A DNA stretch of 64,000 nt from Cocos nucifera. Taxonomy: Eukaryota > Streptophyta > Magnoliopsida > Arecales > Arecaceae. The notes below the pieces were generated by a model that did not search any database, was not told the DNA's origin, and saw nothing but the letters and a program-made list of their open reading frames with translations. The translations under genes and the position numbers were made by a program. Each line of letters opens with the position of its first letter. Within the stretch, counting starts at the first letter, position 1. Positions 58,359-64,000 of the stretch are shown here, in pieces. The stretch is taken from positions 1,898,657-1,962,656 of the forward strand of contig QRFJ01000056.1 of the NCBI GenBank assembly GCA_006176705.1. The letters run 5' to 3'.

Positions 58359-59706
58359 TGTTGGGGATAAACCCCGCTCCCGCCGAAGTCCAGCTTGATG
58401 CTTAGCCTAATGCAACTGATAATCACGGAAGAGCTTCGATCGAAAATTCTCCAGCGGCTGAACCCCAGTCGAACTCCTCCAACGGCTAAACCTTAGCCGA
58501 ACTTCTTCAGCCCACCGAACTCTTCCAGCGGCCAAACCTTAGCCGAACTCCTTCAGCCAGCCAAACTCCTTAGCCGTTGAGCCCCAACCGAACTCCTCCC
58601 GGACTTCTCCCTCAGTCGGACTCCTCCAGGAACCAAACTTCTTCCGGATCTCCTTCAGTCGGATGCCTACAGGAGCTGAACTTCTTCCGGATCTCTCCTT
58701 CAGACGGATGCCTACAGGAGCCGAACTCCTCTCGGACTTCTCCCTTAGTCGGACTCCTCTAGGAGCCGAACTCCTTCTGGATCTCCTTTAGTCGGGTGCC
58801 TACAAGAGCTGAACTCCTTTCGGATCTCTCCTTCAGACGGATGCCTACAGGAGCCGAACTTCTCTCGGACTTCTCCTTCAGTCGGACTCCTCCATGAGTC
58901 GAACTCCTTCCGAATGTCTCTTTCAGTCCGATGCATTCCTTCAGGAGCCGAACTCTTTCCGGATTTCTCCTTCAGTCAAGTTCCGTCGGGAGCCGAACTC
59001 CTTCTGGACTCCTTCTTCAGCTGGATTCCTCCAGGAGCCGAACTCCTTTCGAACTTTTTTTTCGACCGAACTCCTTCCGAATTTCTCCTTCAGTCGGATT
59101 CCTTCAGGAGCCGAACTCCTTTCGGACTTCTCCTTCAGTCGAATTCTTCCAGTGGATTACTTTCAGATTTCAGCTAGCATTCCTTTCGGATGATCTCCTC
59201 TACCCGTATCCCCTTTAGGAGTCCGAACTCCTCAATCAACGCTTGCTTCCTCTGAACTTCAATTATTGAATCTCAACGAACGATCACTATCAGTCTGACG
59301 ATGCCTCTTCCTCTCCATACCGAACCCCACATGGCTCTAAGTGGCTCAGTACCGGATAGCTACGACTGTCGTCATCAGTCTGCTGCAGGCGGCGCCCCTC
59401 TTACGTGGCCCCAAGCGGCCAGCCATCAGACAGCTACGACTGTCACTATCAGCTCCGGGCTCCATCTACAAAAGAGACCCTTCAGATACATTTTCTCTAA
59501 GTTCTCTTCTCCTTCCCAAAACTTTACGGAACTCTTTTCTGAGCACTCCATTTCTGTTGGCCAGAAGAGCTGACTTAATCATCGAAGAATCTTACGGAGC
59601 CATCACCACCGACTCCGGATGGAACTTTGTTTTGCAGGTCACCAGCGGCGACCTCGTCTTCCTCGACTCCAGCTCGATCCAGCGTCAACCAGATTCTGCA
59701 CCAACA
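58359..59706 (+). repeat. 5' LTR of element 2
   Basis: Starts TGTTGGGGATAAACCCC and ends TTCTGCACCAACA. From about 58440 to 59160 it is built of degenerate units of about 45-50 bp, each with tcagtcgga(c/t)(t/g)cct, caggagccgaactcc and ttccggac/at. The 3' part (59280-59700) is unique and matches the corresponding part of element 1's LTR, including gcgcccctc and the final tcc...gatccagcgtc area. Confidence 0.87.
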
Positions 59707-59709
59707 GGA

Positions 59710-59727
59710 TTGGCGCTAGAGGAAGGG
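59710..59727 (+). other. Primer-binding site of element 2
   Basis: TTGGCGCTAGAGGAAGGG, three bases after the LTR end. The initial TGGCGC fits an aspartate-type tRNA primer; the remainder is atypical. Confidence 0.65.
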
Positions 59728-59830
59728 CCCTCTGTTCCTGAGGTACCCTTGTTCTTAAAGGAGTGCTCAGTCAACCCTATAGAGCTTCTTCTCTAAGGTC
59801 CATCTCCATCCTCTCCCTCAATCCCAAGAA

Positions 59831-60130
59831 ATGCCTATAAAGAAGGCAACTACCAGAAGATCTACCGCTTCTACCGTCAGATCCGAGCCAGATCCGCTTG
59901 TCCCGGCTCCAGCGCCGGCACTTCACCCTTCTCCACCGGCGGCCGTGGTAGATCCGGAGCAGTCCAACCTGCTGATGCAGCGGGTTCAGGGCCTCACCAA
60001 GATGGTGCAGGCCATGCAGCAGCCTCCGACGGCAATTTCCTCAGCAAACCTACCATCAGGATGTCAGAAATCGGCCCCAAGAAAGAGCACTTGGCCTAGC
60101 ATACCCGCCGCCCTTAGGAAGAAAAAATAG
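59831..60130 (+). pseudogene. N-terminal gag fragment of element 2
   Basis: 99 codons from ATG to TAG: MPIKKATTRRSTASTV, proline-rich middle (PAPAPALHPSPPAAV), then LLMQRVQGLTKMVQAMQQPP, a short helix typical of the start of Tat-like gag proteins. The TAG is in the same frame as the next open stretch (60149), but the sequence between shows the gag's true frame shifting (MDQWIEQLGHVASAHHDD lies in another frame near 60250), so the gag is disrupted. Confidence 0.65.
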
Positions 60131-60148
60131 AGAGCAGAGGATCCTTGT

Positions 60149-61333
60149 TTGGATCGTGATTCTTCTACGGAAAAAATCTTCCCCATCTACAGTTGGAAGC
60201 CTTCCAAGGTCTGCGATCGAGATGACGTCCTCGATCAGAAACTGTGGGGATGGATCAATGGATTGAGCAGCTCGGCCACGTCGCCTCGGCTCACCATGAT
60301 GACATCCGCATCGATCCTCCTTTCTCTTCCCGAATTATGCAAGAGCCCGTTCTACCGAACTTCGAGCTTCTCCCGATTTGAAAGCTACAACGGAACCTCT
60401 GATCCGATCGATCATCCGGAGGCTTTCCGGACTATGATGCGGCTCCATGGTGCACCAAACGCCATTTTATGCCGAGCTTTTTTGTCTACCTTAAAGGGAG
60501 CAGCAAGAAACTGGTACTCGACGTTGAAGCCGGGTACGATCTTCTCCTTTGACCAGACAAGCCATCAGTTTGCGGCTCACTTCGTCAACAGCCGACGTCC
60601 CCATCGAGGTTCGAATTCTCTGATGAATATCAAACAGAAGAAGAAAAAATCCATCCGAACTTATGTCATCCGATTTAATGCTACTGCATTGGAGGTCCGG
60701 AATTTGGACCAATTAGTTACGATGGCTGCACTCAAGGATGGCCTTCAGAAGAACGATTTGCTATTCTCCCTGGAGAAGAAGTACCCCAGGAACTTTGCTG
60801 ATCTGCTAGCTCGTGCTGAGGAATATGCCCAAGCGGAAGAAGCCTTCAAGTTGAAGGATGAGGAAGCCGTAGGAGAACAGCATAAACTTGCCGCCGATGG
60901 AGGGCCGAATGAAGTTCGACCGCGCTCACGGACTCCCTCCGAGTGCAAGCGATCCCGAACTCCTTCTCGAGCTCGTCGTCAAAGAAGCTCCGACGGAAGG
61001 GCGCAAAGAAGTTTCCTCCTGAAAGTTTCACAACTATGCCCCCCTCAATACTCCACGGACGTCGGCCTGAAGCAAGCTAATGGCGCTACCGCAACTAGAA
61101 CCACCAATGAGGAAGGAACAACAAGATCGGCCGCCTTTCGGCATCATCAACGCTATCTCTGGAGGGGCTTAGTACTTCGACGAGCCGCTATCTCTCAGCC
61201 TCAGAGCCAGGGGAAGCTTGCCCTGAATTGGGAAGGCCCATATGAAATAGAGAAGGTCATCCGGTTCGAAACTTATCGTCTGAAGAAGCTCGGAGGAACA
61301 ACGTCCCACAACTTTAAAACTCAGAGAATCTGA
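60149..61333 (+). pseudogene. gag domain fused to integrase C-terminal tail
   Basis: A continuous 394-codon open stretch with no good ATG start. Residues about 75-235 are the Retrotrans_gag capsid domain (ESYNGTSDPIDHPEAFRTMM, LCRAFLSTLKGAARNWYSTL, YVIRFNATALEVRNLDQLV, LLARAEEYAQAEEAFKLKD). A basic tail follows (NEVRPRSRTPSECKRSR). At 61131-61172 another frame reads PPFGIINAISGGA-stop, the gag-protease linker of this group. Straight after, residues 356-394 read KLALNWEGPYEIEKVIRF and ETYRLKKLGG, the extreme C-terminus of integrase. Everything between (protease, RT, RNase H, integrase core) is deleted. No nucleocapsid zinc knuckle was seen here. A possible poly(A) signal AATAAA follows near 61361. 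Confidence 0.8.
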
Positions 61334-61443
61334 GAATGTACTGTCGGTAATTTTTCTTCAATAAAACTCCTCCATTTCAATATTATTGTTTTTCGATGCA
61401 AAAACTATTTGATGATAGGGAAGAAGCAATCAATAGTGGCCAT

Positions 61444-61786
61444 GTTAGGAACAGGAGGAGAACCTCATCCTAACACGAGCAAAGTCGAAGGCCTCGTTCA
61501 TTTTAGATGAGATGAGAGGGGAGGTCCTGACAACGGCCCTTATGTGTCTCTACAGTCCGTTAGGAACAGGAGGAGAATCTTGTCCTAACACGAGCAAAAT
61601 CGAAGGCCTCGTTCATTTTAGACGAGATGGGGGAGAGGCCTTGACAACGGCTCTTATGTGCCTCCACAGTCCGTTACGAACAAGAGGAGAATCTCGTCCT
61701 AACATGAGCAAAGTCGAAGGCCTCGTTCATTTTAGACGGGATGAGAGGAGAGGCCTCGACAACGGCCCCATTGTGCCCGACAACGA
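61444..61786 (+). repeat. Three 114-bp tandem repeats in element 2
   Basis: Copies begin at 61444, 61559 and 61673, each gtta(g/c)gaaca..aggagaa followed by gaaggcctcgttcattttag and, for the first two, ending in cagtcc. They differ by a few substitutions and small indels. They sit between the integrase tail and the palindromic array. Confidence 0.88.
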
Positions 61787-62880
61787 TGGGAGATAAGATC
61801 TCCTTCAAGCTCGACTGGAGATAAGATCTCTCCCGAGCTTCAACCTCAACGTCAACAGGAGATTAGATCTTCTTCAGCCTTGGCTGGAGGCAAGATCTCT
61901 CCCGAGCTTCAACTTCAACTTCGACCTCGACTAGAGATAAGATCTTCCCCGAGCTTCAACTTCAATGTCAACCTCGACTGGAGACAAGATCTTCCACGAG
62001 CTTCAACCGCAACGTCAATAGGACACAAGATCTCCCTGGACCTCAGCTGGAGGCAAGATCTCCTCTAAGCTTCAACTTCAACTTCGACCTCGGCTGGAGA
62101 CAAGATCTCCGAGTTTCAACTTCAACGTCAACCTCGACTGGAGACAAGATCTTCCACGAGCTTCAACCGCAACGTCGACAGGAGGCAAGATCTCCCTAGA
62201 CCTCGGTTGGAGGCAAGATCTTCTCCAAGCTTCAACTTCAACTTTGACCTCGACTGGAGACAATCTTTTCCGAGCTTCAACTTTAACGTCAACCTCGGCT
62301 GGAGATAAGATCTCCCACGAGCTTCAACGACAACATCAAAGAGGAGATAAGATCTCCTTGGACCTCGGCTGGAGGCAAGATCTCCCCCGAGCTTCAACTT
62401 CAACGTCAATCTCAGCTGGAGATAAGATCTCCCACGAGCTTCAACCGCAACGTCAACAGAAGACAAGATCTCCCTGGACCTCGACTAGAGGCAAGATCTC
62501 CCTCGAGCTTCAACTTCAACTTCGACCTCGGCTAGAGAAAGATCTCCTCCGAACTCCAACTTCAACATCAACAGGAGATTAGATTTTCTTCAACCTCAAC
62601 AGGAGATCAGATCTCCCACGAGCTTCAACTGCAACGTCAACAGGAGACAAGATCTTCTTGGACCTCGGTTGGAGGCAAGATCTCTCTCGAGCCTCAACTT
62701 CAACGTCAACCTCGACTGGAGACAAGATCTCCTCCGAGCTCCAATTTCAACGTCAACAGAAAATTAGATCTCTTTCAACCTCGGCTGGAGATAAGATCTT
62801 CCCCGAGCTTCAACATCAACGTCAACGTCAACAGGAGATAAGATCTCCCCCGAGTTTCAACCTCAACGGATGTAGAGTCC
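61787..62880 (+). repeat. Palindromic tandem array inside element 2
   Basis: Repeats of ggagataagatctcc or ggagacaagatctcc separated by cgagcttcaacttcaacgtc and aacctcggctgg phrases. The core is the reverse complement of the element 1 core (GGAGATCTTATCTCC), as expected because the elements face opposite ways. The spacing is less regular and some cores are eroded (gattagatcttc, gacaagatcttcc). Confidence 0.87.
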
Positions 62881-62935
62881 GAAAAAAGACTTCGGCAGTT
62901 ATCTTTTATGTACTTCCTTCCTTCGAATTTCGAAT

Positions 62936-62950
62936 TCGGAAGTGGGGGGA
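62936..62950 (+). other. Polypurine tract of element 2
   Basis: CGGAAGTGGGGGGA, four bases before the 3' LTR start; equivalent to 2313-2330 of element 1. Confidence 0.75.
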
Positions 62951-62954
62951 TTAT

Positions 62955-64000
62955 TATTGGGGATAAACTCCGCTCCCGTCGAAGTTCAACTTGATGCTTA
63001 GTCTAATGCAACTGGTAATCATGGAAGAGCTTTGATCGAAAATTCTTTTCCAGCGGTCGGACCCCAGCCGAACTCCTCCAATGGTCAAACCTTGGCCGAA
63101 CTCCTCAGCTGTCGAGTCCCAGCTGAACTCCTTCCGAACTTCTCTCTCAGTCGGACTCCTCCAGGAGTCGAACTCCTTCCGGATCTCCTTCAGACGGATG
63201 CCTACAGGAGCCAAACTCCCCTCGAACTTCTCCCTCAGTCGGACTCCTTCAAAAGCCGAATTTCTTCCAGATCTCCTTCAGTCGGGTGCCTACAGGAGCC
63301 GAATTCTTTCCGGATCTCTCCTTCAGACGGATGCTTACAGGAGCCGAACTCCTTCCAAACTTCTCCTTTAGTCGGACTCCTTCAGGAGCCAAACTTCTTT
63401 CGGATCTCTCTCTCAGTTGGATGCCTACAGTTGGATGCCTACAGGAGCCGAACTCCTTTCGGACTTCTTCAGTCGGATTTCTACAGAAGCCGAACTCCTT
63501 CCGAACTTCTCCTTCGGTCGAACTCCTTTCGGATTTCTCTTTTAGTCGGATTCCTCTAGGAGCCGAACTCTTTTCGGATTTCTCCTTCAGTCAGATTTTT
63601 TCAGTAGCCAAACTCCTTCCGAATTTCTCCTTCAGTCGGATTCCTCTGGCGGATTGCTTCCAGATTTCAGCTAGCATTCCTTCCGGATGATCCCCTCTAG
63701 TTGTATCCCCTTTAGAAGTTCGAACTCCTCTGAAATTGATGTATGTCAAAGCTCTTCGCCGACCAACGCCTGCTTCCTCCGAACTTCGATTATTGAATCT
63801 CAATAAACGGTCACTATCAGTCTGACGATGCCTCTCCCTCTCCGTACCGAACCCCACGTGGTCTGAGCGGCTCAGTACCGGACAGCTACGACTGTTGCCA
63901 TCAGTTTACTATAGGCGGCGCCCCCTCTTACGCGGCCCTGAGCGGCCAGCTATCGAACGGCTATGGCTATCACTGTCAATCTACTGCAGACAGCGCCCCT
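62955..64000 (+). repeat. 3' LTR of element 2 (truncated by window end)
   Basis: Begins TATTGGGGATAAACTCC (TG changed to TA) and follows 58359-59706, including the same 45-50 bp units, here in fewer copies. The sequence stops within the LTR at the right edge. Confidence 0.85.

Larger units (their letters stand above)
58359..64000 (+). mobile_element. Pol-less Ty3/gypsy LTR retrotransposon (element 2), cut by window end
   Basis: 5' LTR 58359-59706, primer site 59710-59727, gag frames 59831-61333, a 114-bp repeat block, the palindromic array, purine tract 62936-62950, and the start of the 3' LTR at 62955. The order is that of an intact LTR retrotransposon, but protease, reverse transcriptase, RNase H and the integrase core are absent. 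LTR start (TGTTGGGGATAAAC), leader phrase (ttgttcttaaaggagtgctc), primer site and array all match element 1, showing one family present twice in opposite orientations about 52 kb apart. The 3' LTR should end about 300 bp beyond this window. Confidence 0.87.

Noticed and set aside
58577..59218. Ser/Phe-rich frames (SRTPSG, FRISPS repeats)
   Set aside because: They are translations of the 45-50 bp LTR units in several frames, repeated again at 63032-63690.

Overview
The window is nuclear DNA from a flowering plant. The genes have spliced exons, long AT-rich introns, plant-specific families (a LONESOME HIGHWAY-type bHLH, a PUX protein, a P-class PPR protein), long LTR retrotransposons and many dinucleotide microsatellites. 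The overall look (long introns, gypsy elements, GC-rich first exons) suggests a monocot, possibly a palm. That is an inference from general appearance, because no marker here fixes the species. Splice sites were set by eye from GT/AG signals, reading phase and remembered family sequences; no alignment was run.

Layout from left to right. 1-1285 holds no recognisable gene. 1291-6781 is a complete but pol-less Ty3/gypsy element in minus orientation, with two LTRs, a primer-binding site, a polypurine tract, a 5-bp target duplication (ATGGG), gag remnants, and a 1.1-kb array of about 28 short units that each carry the palindrome GGAGAT-CTT-ATCTCC. 6787-13169 is AT-rich and intergenic. 13430-20851 (+) is a ten-exon LHW-type bHLH gene of 937 codons. 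21878-25423 (+) is the APC8/CDC23 subunit gene of the anaphase-promoting complex; its reading frame is broken by an in-frame TGA after codon 171 and a second early stop near the C-terminus. 27252-40056 (+) is PUX10, a UBA-UAS-UBX adaptor for CDC48, with a 9.5-kb first intron containing SINE pieces, a hAT-like MITE and a hairpin. 41425-41815 (-) is a decayed C-terminal fragment of a fucokinase/GDP-fucose pyrophosphorylase (FKGP) gene. 43535-48349 (-) is an LTR element reduced to two 2.3-kb LTRs around 255 bp. 49859-50478 is a TIR element. 51739-54148 (-) is a three-exon PPR gene resembling Arabidopsis At3g53170. From 58359 to the right edge lies a second element of the same family as the first, in the opposite orientation, with gag fused to the tail of integrase and the same palindromic array.

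The host genes are ordinary housekeeping and developmental genes with no shared pathway: LHW (vascular transcription), APC8 (cell-cycle ubiquitin ligase), PUX10 (CDC48 recruitment to lipid droplets) and the PPR protein (organelle RNA). The most unusual points are the broken APC8 gene, the pair of pol-less gypsy elements sharing palindromic arrays, and the nearly empty LTR pair at 43.5-48.3 kb. I found no bacterial-type system, CRISPR array, rRNA or convincing tRNA or miRNA gene.
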